Origin: Thermoproteota archaeon | GTDB lineage: Archaea > Thermoproteota > Thermoprotei_A > Sulfolobales > Desulfurococcaceae | Assembly (NCBI GenBank): GCA_013154205.1 | Contig: JAADCY010000189.1 | Coordinates: 1 to 18,057, forward strand | Length of the DNA: 18,057 nucleotides | Direction of reading: 5' to 3' | Shown: in pieces, positions 7,766 to 14,085 of the stretch | Layout of the letters: every line of letters starts with the position of its first letter | How positions within the stretch are numbered: the stretch's first letter is position 1 | The notes under the pieces: generated by a model | Databases searched by the model: none | The model's input: the letters and a program-made list of their open reading frames with translations, nothing else | What the model was told of the DNA's origin: nothing | Translations under genes and position numbers: made by a program

Positions 7766-8203
7766 ATGCTATATGTGGCTCTCTACGCCCCTTCGAGTGT
7801 TCAGAGGGTTATTGATTTCATCAAAACAGTATATGCATTTGAAAATGTAGTCCCAATCATTATCAGACCATATGGAGCCGCATCCCAGATCGGTGTACCC
7901 GAGGCTTTTAGAATATCATATAGGCTTGGTAAGCCATTGCTCCTTATACCCGAAATACAGGATCTTGAGAATACTCTGGGAATAAATAAGAGATACTATG
8001 TTTCCAAGAAAGGGGATACTAGGGGAGTTGATGACATAGAGGATGGATCCTGCATTATAATCAATGGTGGTGATCAAGAGCCTAGTAAAAAAGAGCTTAT
8101 AGGCGTTGAACAAGTCGTTTTCACGGGAATTCCGAGCGACTTGCCTGGCCCTGCACTTGCTTCAGCTTTATTAACACTGCTAAATAGAGTTAGAAAACAA
8201 TAA
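7766..8203 (+). CDS. DUF2122/COG4080-like archaeal protein of unknown function
   Basis: A 145-residue protein resembling a small archaeal family labelled in databases both RecB-family nuclease and SpoU-like methylase. Neither activity is shown. Conserved-looking stretches are the N-terminal LYVALYAPSSVQRVIDFIK, then PYGAASQIGVPEAFRISYRL (about 39-58) and a Gly/Pro segment near GIPSDLPGPALASALL close to the end. No nuclease motif is evident; a compact alpha/beta fold like SPOUT enzymes would fit its pattern. ATG follows the previous TAG directly, with GGTGAT six bases upstream. It closes the six-gene run; a T5 tract at 8225-8229 may help termination. Family recall is from memory. Confidence 0.7.
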   Translation: MLYVALYAPSSVQRVIDFIKTVYAFENVVPIIIRPYGAASQIGVPEAFRISYRLGKPLLLIPEIQDLENTLGINKRYYVSKKGDTRGVDDIEDGSCIIINGGDQEPSKKELIGVEQVVFTGIPSDLPGPALASALLTLLNRVRKQ

Positions 8204-8229
8204 CGATATTATCACGCAATACAATTTTT

Positions 8230-9183
8230 CTAATAGTATACAGAGTACAATATGTTTATATTCCTTGTCAGTTTCTCAAGCTCTAGCCAGTCGTGAATAT
8301 TCATACGCCAACCAACGCTTTCAGCGTTCTGTACAACATGCTCGGGTTTCTTAGCACCCGGTATGGGGATTACATTATCGCTATACATTATAATCCAGTT
8401 AAGCGCTATCTGTGCAGGGGTTTTACCATATTTCTCCGCAAGTTCTACGAGTTTAGATATAACGGGACTTATCTTTCTGAAGTTCTCTGGATGAAACACC
8501 GGATCAGTCCTACGCAGATCATTGAACGATGATATATTCTCTAAAGAATATTTGCCTGTAACCGCACCTTTAGCGAGAGGACTCCAAGCTAGGAATATTA
8601 AGTCGTTTTCTTCTGCATATGGTATTAGTTCTTCTTCTGCCTGTCTCTCAATAATATTATATCTATACTGCATGCTAACTATGTCTATTGTAGATAAGCA
8701 GCCTCTTACTTCATCAATTAGTCTTACTGGATAGTTGCTTACACCGATATGGTTCACTAAGCCGAGCTTGACTAGTCGTTCGAGTCCTCTCATGTACTTA
8801 CATGTTGGGAAATTATGCCAGCATGGCGGCCAGTGAAGCTGTAGTATATCGATATAATTTGTCTGTAGGCGTTTAAGTGATCTTCTAACTGATCTGAATA
8901 TATCCCATGGATTCAGATAATCTCCGGGTATTTTCGTAGCAATAACGATTTCTTCACGTTTTACCCCTATCTCATGTAGCGCTCTGCCTAGGAATTCCTC
9001 GCTAAGACCATTACCATAAACCATAGCTGTATCAAACAAGTTAATGCCCATTTCAACAGCTTTTTCTATGAGTTTTTTAGCTGTATCATAATTTTTAACA
9101 CCCCATGCATCGCTAAACTGCCATGTACCAAGACCTATTCTAGAGACCCGTAGACCTGTGTCCGCTAGGCTTACATACTCCAT
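8230..9183 (-). CDS. Aldo/keto reductase
   Basis: An NAD(P)H-dependent oxidoreductase acting on aldehydes or ketones; the substrate is unknown. The 317-residue barrel protein has the catalytic tetrad Asp51 and Tyr56 (FDTAMVYG), Lys84 (ATKIPG) and His117 (LQLHWP). It also has a C-terminal cofactor-phosphate region, VIPIPGAKKPEHVVQN. ATG 9183 is preceded by GGTGA at 9188-9192. It is a monocistronic gene convergent with the DUF2122 gene (26-base gap) and divergent from thioredoxin reductase. Nothing in the neighbours indicates a pathway. Confidence 0.92.
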   Translation of the reverse strand: MEYVSLADTGLRVSRIGLGTWQFSDAWGVKNYDTAKKLIEKAVEMGINLFDTAMVYGNGLSEEFLGRALHEIGVKREEIVIATKIPGDYLNPWDIFRSVRRSLKRLQTNYIDILQLHWPPCWHNFPTCKYMRGLERLVKLGLVNHIGVSNYPVRLIDEVRGCLSTIDIVSMQYRYNIIERQAEEELIPYAEENDLIFLAWSPLAKGAVTGKYSLENISSFNDLRRTDPVFHPENFRKISPVISKLVELAEKYGKTPAQIALNWIIMYSDNVIPIPGAKKPEHVVQNAESVGWRMNIHDWLELEKLTRNINILYSVYY

Positions 9184-9217
9184 TTTTTCACCAATGGATG
9201 ATTTTTGTCAATAACCA

Positions 9218-9226
9218 TTATATTTA
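9218..9226 (-). promoter_or_regulatory. TATA element for the aldo/keto reductase gene
   Basis: The - strand reads TAAATATAA here. Initiation about 25 bases downstream (near 9197) would leave a short leader holding the GGTGA ribosome site before ATG 9183. Spacing is right for an archaeal promoter. Confidence 0.5.
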
Positions 9227-9277
9227 GTACCGCGTTATTTGATGATAGCTGCATTGAAAATAAGTGCATTTGAGACA

Positions 9278-9287
9278 GAAAAATAAA
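9278..9287 (+). promoter_or_regulatory. TATA-like element for thioredoxin reductase
   Basis: GAAAAATAAA lies about 25 bases before position 9308. A transcript starting there would exclude ATG 9303 and favour ATG 9324. The match is A-rich rather than a clean TATA box. Confidence 0.35.
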
Positions 9288-9323
9288 CCCCTATGATAAT
9301 CCATGTTAGAAAGGCGATACAGC

Positions 9324-10319
9324 ATGAGCCTAAGGTTCAGTCTCACAGGATTATCCATTGAGTCAGACCAGGAGAAAAAAGAATACGATATAATTATAGT
9401 TGGAGGAGGCCCAGCCGGACTAACAGCGGCGCTCTACTCTGCCAGATATAGTATGGAGGCCATCGTGATCACCGAGCTTATCGGCGGATACATGTCGGAA
9501 GCCCCACTCGTAGACGATTACCCGGGTCTGCCTGAAATCCCGGGTAACGAACTAGTCAAGAAATTCGTTAATCACGTGAAAAAATACGGTGTCCCAATAA
9601 TAGTGGATAAGGTCACAGACATTATTTCGAAAAACAAGAAGTGGATTGTAAAGACACTGACAGGCAAAGAGTACATCGGCAAAGCAGTTATCATAGCTAT
9701 TGGTAGTAAGAAGAGAAAGCTCGGTGTCCCCGGAGAAGATAGACTCATTGGTAAAGGCGTATCATACTGTACTACGTGTGACGGCCCATTATTTAAAGAC
9801 AAAGTAGTCGCGGTTATAGGTGGAGGAAACTCGGCGGTAACAGGTGCACTCTACCTCGCAGAGATCGCGAGCAAAGTATACCTTATACATAGAAGAGAAG
9901 AATTTAGGGCGTTCAAAGTATATGTTGACAAGGCCGAGAAACACCCGAAAATAACAATTCTAAGAAACTATATCGTAACGGAAATACTAGGCAAAGAAAA
10001 AGTTGAAGGAATAAAGATCAGGAATACAAAGACAGGTGAAGAAAAGATCCTCGACGTAGATGGAGTATTTATCGAAATAGGATTAGTGCCTCCCACAGAT
10101 TTCTTCAGAAAAATAGGAGTAGAAATCGATGAGAAAGGATACGCCAAGACAAAGCCTGATCAAAGCACTAATCTACCCGGAATATACGTCGCAGGAGACG
10201 CTGCAGGAGGCCCCTGCAAGTATAGGTTTGAACAAATAATAACAGCCGCAGCTGAGGGAGCTAAAGCAGCAGATGCAGCGTTCAAATATATTGTGTCGAG
10301 CTTCTCGACAGAAGACTAG
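9324..10319 (+). CDS. trxB: Thioredoxin reductase (FAD flavoprotein)
   Basis: Moves electrons from NAD(P)H through FAD to thioredoxin or related small redox proteins. Motifs, numbered from ATG 9324: FAD-binding GGGPAGL (27-33), redox pair Cys149-Thr-Thr-Cys152 followed by DGP, second dinucleotide site GGGNSAV (166-172), HRREEFRA as in NADPH-using enzymes, and the C-terminal FAD motif YVAGDAAGG. The length, 331 residues, is normal. ATG 9303 is in frame and adds seven residues. I prefer 9324 because GGCGAT lies five bases upstream and the TATA-like element predicts a transcript start after 9303. A roughly 20-residue polar segment precedes the FAD domain. No thioredoxin gene is in the window. 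Confidence 0.93.
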   Translation: MSLRFSLTGLSIESDQEKKEYDIIIVGGGPAGLTAALYSARYSMEAIVITELIGGYMSEAPLVDDYPGLPEIPGNELVKKFVNHVKKYGVPIIVDKVTDIISKNKKWIVKTLTGKEYIGKAVIIAIGSKKRKLGVPGEDRLIGKGVSYCTTCDGPLFKDKVVAVIGGGNSAVTGALYLAEIASKVYLIHRREEFRAFKVYVDKAEKHPKITILRNYIVTEILGKEKVEGIKIRNTKTGEEKILDVDGVFIEIGLVPPTDFFRKIGVEIDEKGYAKTKPDQSTNLPGIYVAGDAAGGPCKYRFEQIITAAAEGAKAADAAFKYIVSSFSTED

Positions 10320-10340
10320 GAGTATCAAGAATAAAGAAGG

Positions 10341-10414
10341 TGGGCCCGGGGGGATTCGAACCCCCGACCACCGGGTTATGAGCCCGGCGCTCTACCTGGC
10401 TGAGCTACGGGCCC
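10341..10414 (-). tRNA. tRNA with CAU anticodon (elongator Met, or Ile2)
   Basis: Complete cloverleaf with no intron: acceptor GGGCCCG/CGGGCCC, D-arm, anticodon stem CCGGG/CCCGG, loop CTCATAA, five-base variable loop, T-stem GGGGG/CCCCC with loop TTCGAAT, and discriminator A73 at 10341. CCA is not encoded. Anticodon CAT is at 10378-10380. G1-C72 argues against an archaeal initiator, which normally has A1-U72, although the GGG/CCC run in the anticodon stem is initiator-like. It could be elongator Met, or the AUA-reading Ile tRNA whose C34 becomes agmatidine; sequence alone does not settle this. Confidence 0.95.
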
Positions 10415-10448
10415 CCAGGCCCATTCTATCTTGATTCTCCCTAGGGGG

Positions 10449-10460
10449 ATATATAGCTTT
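10449..10460 (-). promoter_or_regulatory. TATA element for the CAU tRNA
   Basis: The - strand reads AAAGCTATATAT, a good archaeal TATA box. Initiation about 25 bases downstream would fall near 10430, some 15 bases before the tRNA 5' end. Confidence 0.6.
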
Positions 10461-10485
10461 AGCGATTATGCTTTGATAAAAACTA

Positions 10486-11754
10486 TTATGTTCCAAGCTG
10501 CCAGGACTTTAGATATCTTTCTTGCTCCGGTGTAAGCTTATCGATCTCTATACCCATTGATTCTAGTTTTAGCCTAGCTATTCTCTCATCAATCTCTCTA
10601 GGCGGGTTCAGCACTCTAGGCGGGAGTCTACCGCGGTTGTCATTAAGATACTTTACAGCCAAGAATTGATTGGCGAAACTCATATCCATTACTTCGCTGG
10701 GATGACCTTCTGCGGCGACCAAGTTCACTAGTCTTCCTTCTGCTAACAAATAGAGTGATCTACCGTCACGCAGTATATATTCCGTCACATTAGGCCGGAT
10801 GACTCTCTTAGATACAGCTAGCTCCTCGAGATCAGGTATCCATATCTCTACGTTGAAGTGCCCGGCATTGGCCAGTATTGCTCCATCCTTCATTACTTCA
10901 AAGTGCTCTTTCCTGATCACTGCTTTGTCGCCTGTCGCTGTCACGAATATATCTCCCACTTTGGCGGCCTCGATCATAGGCATTACTTCGAACCCGTCAA
11001 ACACGGCTTCGAGCGCCCTGATAGGATCTACCTCAGTGACTATGACGCGTCTAGCTCCCAATCCACGTGCTCTCATAGCTATTCCTCTACCCACCCATCC
11101 GTATCCTGCGACTACAACCACTTTGCCAGCGACCAGCACGTTCGTAGCCCTAAGTATGCCGTCAAATGTGCTCTGCCCCGTACCATATCTGTTGTCGAAT
11201 AAGTGCTTTGTATAAGCATTATTTACAGCTATAACAGGGTATTTTAGAAGTCCATCCCGCTCAAGCGCTCTAAGCCTTATTACACCCGTAGTAGTCTCTT
11301 CGGTCCCCCCGATCATTTTGGAGGCTAGCTTAGGGTATTCTTTATGTATTAATGCGTGGAAATCACCGCCATCGTCCAGTATTATGTCCGGCTCGTTCTC
11401 CGCCGCCTTCCTAATACACCAGTAATACTCCTCGCTGGACTGCCCTCTCCACGCATATACTCTTATCCCATACTCAACCAGCGCCGCGGCAACATCGTCC
11501 TGTGTCGATAATGGATTACTCGCGGCAAGCACTACGTCCTCAGCTCCCGCATCCTTAATAGCCTTCATCAGGACAGCTGTCTCCTTAGTAACGTGTAGTA
11601 TAGCTGAAACCCTCAACCCCTTAAATGGTTTCTCTTCTCCATACTTCTTCCTAAGAAGCATAAGGACTGGCATGTGTTTCTCCGCCCAGTATATCTTCAG
11701 CTTACCTGCTTCTGCAAGACCCATATCCTTAACTTTGTAATCGCTCGCACTCAT
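10486..11754 (-). CDS. ahcY: S-adenosylhomocysteine hydrolase
   Basis: Splits S-adenosylhomocysteine into adenosine and homocysteine with bound NAD, relieving product inhibition of methyltransferases. The 422-residue protein has LHVTKETAVLMKAI, the substrate region LDDGGDFHALIHKEYP and EETTTGVIRL, catalytic NNAYTKHLFDNRYGTGQS, the NAD motif GYGWVGRGIA, and the family C-terminal stretch EGHPSEVMDMSFANQF. The frame can be extended to TTG 11769, but GGTGAT at 11761-11766 sits six bases before ATG 11754, so that ATG is the likely start. It is divergent from a winged-helix gene across a palindromic TATA region. Several methyltransferases are in this window. Confidence 0.96.
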   Translation of the reverse strand: MSASDYKVKDMGLAEAGKLKIYWAEKHMPVLMLLRKKYGEEKPFKGLRVSAILHVTKETAVLMKAIKDAGAEDVVLAASNPLSTQDDVAAALVEYGIRVYAWRGQSSEEYYWCIRKAAENEPDIILDDGGDFHALIHKEYPKLASKMIGGTEETTTGVIRLRALERDGLLKYPVIAVNNAYTKHLFDNRYGTGQSTFDGILRATNVLVAGKVVVVAGYGWVGRGIAMRARGLGARRVIVTEVDPIRALEAVFDGFEVMPMIEAAKVGDIFVTATGDKAVIRKEHFEVMKDGAILANAGHFNVEIWIPDLEELAVSKRVIRPNVTEYILRDGRSLYLLAEGRLVNLVAAEGHPSEVMDMSFANQFLAVKYLNDNRGRLPPRVLNPPREIDERIARLKLESMGIEIDKLTPEQERYLKSWQLGT

Positions 11755-11760
11755 TGCTTT

Positions 11761-11766
11761 ATCACC
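11761..11766 (-). promoter_or_regulatory. Ribosome binding site that sets the ahcY start
   Basis: GGTGAT on the - strand lies six bases before ATG 11754. The longer TTG reading frame would place it inside the coding region, so the shorter protein is preferred. Confidence 0.7.
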
Positions 11767-11799
11767 CAAGATACTCTTTGTAAAAGCATAGTTATTATG

Positions 11800-11814
11800 C
11801 CTTAAATATTAAGG
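11800..11814. promoter_or_regulatory. Palindromic TATA region between ahcY and a winged-helix gene
   Basis: CCTTAA-ATA-TTAAGG is a perfect inverted repeat with a three-base centre. It reads as a TATA-like element on both strands. Its centre is 26 bases before ATG 11833, as expected for a leaderless + transcript. It is about 53 bases before ATG 11754 on the - strand, leaving a leader that holds the GGTGAT site. It could be a shared TATA element or an operator. Confidence 0.5.
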
Positions 11815-11832
11815 TATAACGGGTAGATACTA

Positions 11833-12345
11833 ATGCTTAAGAGAGAGCCTACTAAGCGCGAAATATTATTAGTAGTCCTGACTAGGAGGCCTTGGCTAAC
11901 ACCTTTCATCTACGAGATACACGGGCTAGGAGGAGCGACGATCGGTGAGCTAAGGGAGTCGCTTAGCATAAGAACACCGATAATAAAGAGAGCTTTGTGG
12001 TGGCTACAAAAATATGGAATAATAAACAAGTCGGGCGACAAATACGTTATCGAGCAAGACTACAGACCTCTAGTAGACGAGCTAAAGCTACAGCTATGTA
12101 GACATAACAGAGAATATGTGTTGAAACTTGGAGCAACATATTTCGTCATAATACTGCGGAGAACAAGGATTACATCGTACAGTGTTCCTGAAGAACTGAT
12201 CAATAGATTGGAAGAACTAATAACTAATGCTGGAGGGGCAGAATTTACACCAAAGGATCTAGCAGATGCTTTGAGCATACCGTATAAGCTTGCAAGTAGA
12301 GTTGTAAAAACATATAGATTATTGAAGGAGTGTTCATCGATCTAA
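11833..12345 (+). CDS. Uncharacterised protein with two winged-helix-like regions
   Basis: A 170-residue basic protein that I do not recognise at family level. Residues about 25-68 look like a winged helix (GGATIGELRESLSIRTPIIK, then RALWWLQKYGIINK). A second helix-turn-helix-like region is at about 134-165 (FTPKDLADALSIPYKLASRV). Between them lies a beta/helix segment. No membrane segment or signal peptide is seen. It probably binds DNA. Its ATG fits a leaderless transcript from the palindromic TATA region shared with ahcY, so control of itself or of ahcY is possible but unproven. No downstream partner gene follows; the next elements are small RNA genes. Confidence 0.75.
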   Translation: MLKREPTKREILLVVLTRRPWLTPFIYEIHGLGGATIGELRESLSIRTPIIKRALWWLQKYGIINKSGDKYVIEQDYRPLVDELKLQLCRHNREYVLKLGATYFVIILRRTRITSYSVPEELINRLEELITNAGGAEFTPKDLADALSIPYKLASRVVKTYRLLKECSSI

Positions 12346-12355
12346 AACACCTTAA

Positions 12356-12428
12356 AAGAGTCAGTATCGCAGGGCCTCAACACTATCGATTCGGAATCTT
12401 CAGAGTCGGAGGTTGTCATCATCCTCTT
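12356..12428 (-). ncRNA. C/D box guide RNA (putative 2'-O-methylation guide), minus strand
   Basis: Read on the - strand: box C ATGATGA (12416-12422), a 12-base guide (12404-12415), box D' CTGA (12400-12403), a 16-base spacer, box C' GTGTTGA (12377-12383, one mismatch to TGATGA), a second 12-base guide (12365-12376) and box D CTGA (12361-12364). Flanking AAGAG (12424-12428) and CTCTT (12356-12360) can pair as a terminal stem. By the fifth-base rule the targets would be AGTC-G-GAGGTTG and TATC-G-CAGGGCC, the single G being methylated. The D'-C' spacer is longer than the usual few bases. No open reading frame competes here. Confidence 0.72.
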
Positions 12429-12473
12429 CAGTAATGCAGTATTAATAGAGAATAATTTATAGAATATTATGGC

Positions 12474-12530
12474 TTTTATGATGAAGAGCTTTGGGCCTGA
12501 TATGTGATGATAACGGCGGAGCACTGAAAT
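12474..12530 (+). ncRNA. C/D box guide RNA (putative 2'-O-methylation guide), plus strand
   Basis: A canonical archaeal layout: box C ATGATGA (12478-12484), 12-base guide AGAGCTTTGGGC (12485-12496), box D' CTGA (12497-12500), four-base spacer TATG, box C' TGATGA (12505-12510), 13-base guide (12511-12523) and box D CTGA (12524-12527). The core is 50 bases. It would bind L7Ae, Nop5 and fibrillarin. By the fifth-base rule the predicted targets are GCCC-A-AAGCTCT and TGCT-C-CGCCGTTA, the single letter being methylated. I could not place these in rRNA or tRNA from memory. It ends a few bases from the 3' end of the opposite-strand tRNA-Arg. Confidence 0.85.
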
Positions 12531-12534
12531 GTAG

Positions 12535-12629
12535 CGGGCCCGCCGGGATTTGAACCCGGGACCTCTGGCTATCCACCCGTGTTTTCTGGGCCGCAGGCCA
12601 GCGCCCTATCCAGGCTAGGCTACGGGCCC
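12535..12629 (-). tRNA. tRNA-Arg(GCG) with a 20-base intron
   Basis: Acceptor GGGCCCG/CGGGCCC, D-arm, anticodon stem CTGGC/GCCAG, anticodon GCG at 12592-12594, five-base variable loop, T-stem CCGGG/CCCGG with loop TTCAAAT, and discriminator G73 at 12535. A 20-base intron (12571-12590) lies at the usual position 37/38. It fits a bulge-helix-bulge: CUGC (nucleotides 32-35) pairs with GUGG near the intron 3' end, with bulges GG^C and AU^A. The mature tRNA is 75 bases; CCA is not encoded. It reads the Arg codon CGC. Confidence 0.95.
12571..12590 (-). other. Archaeal tRNA intron (bulge-helix-bulge) at position 37/38
   Basis: Twenty bases interrupt the anticodon loop of tRNA-Arg(GCG). Removing them restores a seven-base loop CTGCGGA. 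The central four-pair helix uses two G-U pairs and the inner intron helix is short, so the motif is somewhat relaxed. A tRNA splicing endonuclease, encoded elsewhere, is required. Confidence 0.85.
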
Positions 12630-12655
12630 ACCATGTTTTTGTGGATTTTTACACG

Positions 12656-12665
12656 CCTATATAAT
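12656..12665 (-). promoter_or_regulatory. TATA element for tRNA-Arg
   Basis: The - strand reads ATTATATAGG. Initiation about 25 bases downstream falls near 12635, just before the tRNA 5' end at 12629. It lies directly after the endonuclease V stop. Confidence 0.6.
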
Positions 12666-12670
12666 GATTA

Positions 12671-13333
12671 TCAGTGCTTCCTACGTCTATGCGCGATCTC
12701 TTTCGAGATCTTATCGGCTAGAGCGGTTGGTAAGGGTAACTTGTATTTCGGGACCAGGGTATGCCTGATAATGTTCCATGCATCCTCAAGGCTTATCCTG
12801 TAACCCATACTGATATAGAGGGTCTGGCCTCTATGATTAATGATCTTTGCAGCCTTAAATCCATGTGCATAGAGATACACTTCACCGCTCTCCTCCTTGA
12901 TCTCACCGTAGAGCTTCTTCTTCGCGACACCAATACTGGGTGTATCAAGTACTAAGCCGATATGGCTCGCTATCCCGAGCCCCCTAGGATGAGATACGCC
13001 ATGACCATCGACAACAATTATATCAGGCTTTAAACTAAGCTTTTTAACAGCCGCTATATATGCTGGCGCTTCTCTGAACGCGAGGAGACCGGGAACATAA
13101 GGTATAGGAGGTTTTTTCTTTACAACACTATACTGCAGTAATTCACCCGTTCTATATTCGAGAAGAACAGCTACACCGTACATGTACCCCTTGGAATACG
13201 CAGCATCTACTCCAGCCACGTATTTCACACTATCAGGAGATATACGTGGCGGATTATCTAGACTAGCAAATACTTTTTCTGCAAGAATTCTTTGGATCTT
13301 AATAGCTCTCTTGTAGTCGAAGAATTTGGGCAA
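12671..13333 (-). CDS. nfi: Endonuclease V (deoxyinosine 3' endonuclease)
   Basis: Cuts DNA (in some organisms RNA) near inosine, the deamination product of adenine, a repair need that grows at high temperature. The 220-residue protein has GVDAAY with metal ligand Asp43, the wedge PYVPGLLAFRE (78-88) with Tyr79 and Glu88, VVDGHG with Asp109, and the downstream GLGIASHIG and SIGVAKKKL family stretches. Length is normal. The start is TTG, 36 bases after the proteasome beta stop on the same strand, so the two may be co-transcribed. The ribosome site is weak (AGGTT, eight bases upstream). Confidence 0.94.
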   Translation of the reverse strand: MPKFFDYKRAIKIQRILAEKVFASLDNPPRISPDSVKYVAGVDAAYSKGYMYGVAVLLEYRTGELLQYSVVKKKPPIPYVPGLLAFREAPAYIAAVKKLSLKPDIIVVDGHGVSHPRGLGIASHIGLVLDTPSIGVAKKKLYGEIKEESGEVYLYAHGFKAAKIINHRGQTLYISMGYRISLEDAWNIIRHTLVPKYKLPLPTALADKISKEIAHRRRKH

Positions 13334-13369
13334 AATAGGTAACCTAGACCTTAGTCCTAGGCTCTACTT

Positions 13370-13960
13370 TTATTTGAACAAATATTCTTTAAGTTCATAT
13401 CCATCCTTAGTTATGATCAATAGATCTATACCGTCACCAGACATCACATCCCTCTTCAACGCGGCTTCAAGCGCGCTTACCGCGAGCTCCGATGCTTCTT
13501 TAACACTCATATTATCACTGTATTCCTTCTCCAATATACCGAGAGCTAATGGACCACCTGAGCCGAGCGCCGCGTATTTATCCTCTATATAGCTACCGAC
13601 AGGATCGAGTACGAACAACTGCGGCCCCTTATCATCGACACCTGCGATTATAGTTTCCGTCATCATAGGCATTAGTTTGTATGAATAGAGGATTATTGAG
13701 GCCATTTTAGCCATTGCTCTAACACGTATTCTCCTATTATGTTGAAGCTCATAGTTTTTAGCCTCAAACCTCAGCATCTTCAGCAATACCTGAGCGTCGC
13801 CCATAAGACCGGTAACACCAATTCCTATATGGTTCGTTATGGGATGGACTTTTCGAACATTCCTGCTGAGGACGAAGCCATCATATGTTAATCTTTTCTC
13901 ACCAGCTAATACAATACCGTCCTTGGCTTTAATACCTAGAACAGTCCCTACACCATCCAT
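13370..13960 (-). CDS. psmB: Proteasome beta subunit lacking the catalytic Thr1 (probably structural)
   Basis: Forms part of the inner beta rings of the 20S proteasome. The 196-residue protein has the full beta fold: KDGIVLAGEKR, GLMGDAQVLLKML, DKYAALGSGGPLALGILEKEY and RDVMSGDGIDLLII. Aligned by eye to active archaeal beta subunits (TTTVGI at the mature N terminus), this protein reads GTVLGI. Thr1 is therefore Gly, while Glu17 and Lys33 are kept, and there is no propeptide. Crenarchaea commonly encode one active and one inactive beta, and this fits the inactive type. ATG start has GGGGA upstream. Endonuclease V follows. No alpha or active beta gene is in the window. Confidence 0.93.
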   Translation of the reverse strand: MDGVGTVLGIKAKDGIVLAGEKRLTYDGFVLSRNVRKVHPITNHIGIGVTGLMGDAQVLLKMLRFEAKNYELQHNRRIRVRAMAKMASIILYSYKLMPMMTETIIAGVDDKGPQLFVLDPVGSYIEDKYAALGSGGPLALGILEKEYSDNMSVKEASELAVSALEAALKRDVMSGDGIDLLIITKDGYELKEYLFK

Positions 13961-14005
13961 TGTTCTTCCCCATTGAATTATCCGTGAAACTAGTAAGAAG
14001 TTATT

Positions 14006-14016
14006 GGCTTAAATAG
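14006..14016 (-). promoter_or_regulatory. TATA element for psmB
   Basis: The - strand reads CTATTTAAGCC, a typical archaeal TATA box. Initiation about 25 bases downstream (near 13985) leaves a 25-base leader with a GGGGA ribosome site before ATG 13960. Confidence 0.6.
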
Positions 14017-14020
14017 ATTG

Positions 14021-14085
14021 ACCCGGGGAGCAGAGACCCCGCCCTCATCCCTATCCCTTCTACAAGGGGTGTCAGGGGGGCGTCG
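14021..14085. other. GC-rich hairpin-forming intergenic element
   Basis: Within the 250-base gap between psmB (-) and the TFB-like gene (+), CGGGG/CCCCG (14024-14028 with 14037-14041) and CCCTT/AAGGG (14055-14059 with 14064-14068) form two hairpins. CGCCC and GGGCG (14040-14044 with 14078-14082) could pair as an alternative. GC-rich structured islands often mark RNAs in hyperthermophiles. A TATATT-containing stretch at 14091-14099 could drive a - strand transcript through it, making it a psmB leader or a small RNA. No known RNA family is recognised. Confidence 0.35.

Noticed and set aside
7766..8203. RecB-family nuclease function for the DUF2122-like protein
   Set aside because: No RecB-type catalytic Asp/Glu-x-Lys arrangement is visible; the label appears to be historical.
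6794..8203. Restriction-modification system
   Set aside because: The methyltransferase has no endonuclease or specificity partner; the downstream gene belongs to a small archaeal family with no restriction motif.
9235..9275. TTGATGA followed by TTGA-like boxes as a C/D RNA
   Set aside because: No true CTGA box and no proper C'/D' pair; the stretch is better explained as AT-rich promoter sequence.
10341..10414. CAU tRNA as the initiator tRNA
   Set aside because: The anticodon stem has three G-C pairs as in initiators, but the first pair is G1-C72. Archaeal initiators normally start with A1-U72.
10799..11215. 138-codon open frame on the + strand
   Set aside because: Antisense to ahcY with low-complexity Ser/Thr-rich translation; a shadow of a real gene.
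13655..13667. ATGATGA on the - strand as box C of another guide RNA
   Set aside because: It lies inside psmB and no CTGA boxes follow at guide spacing.
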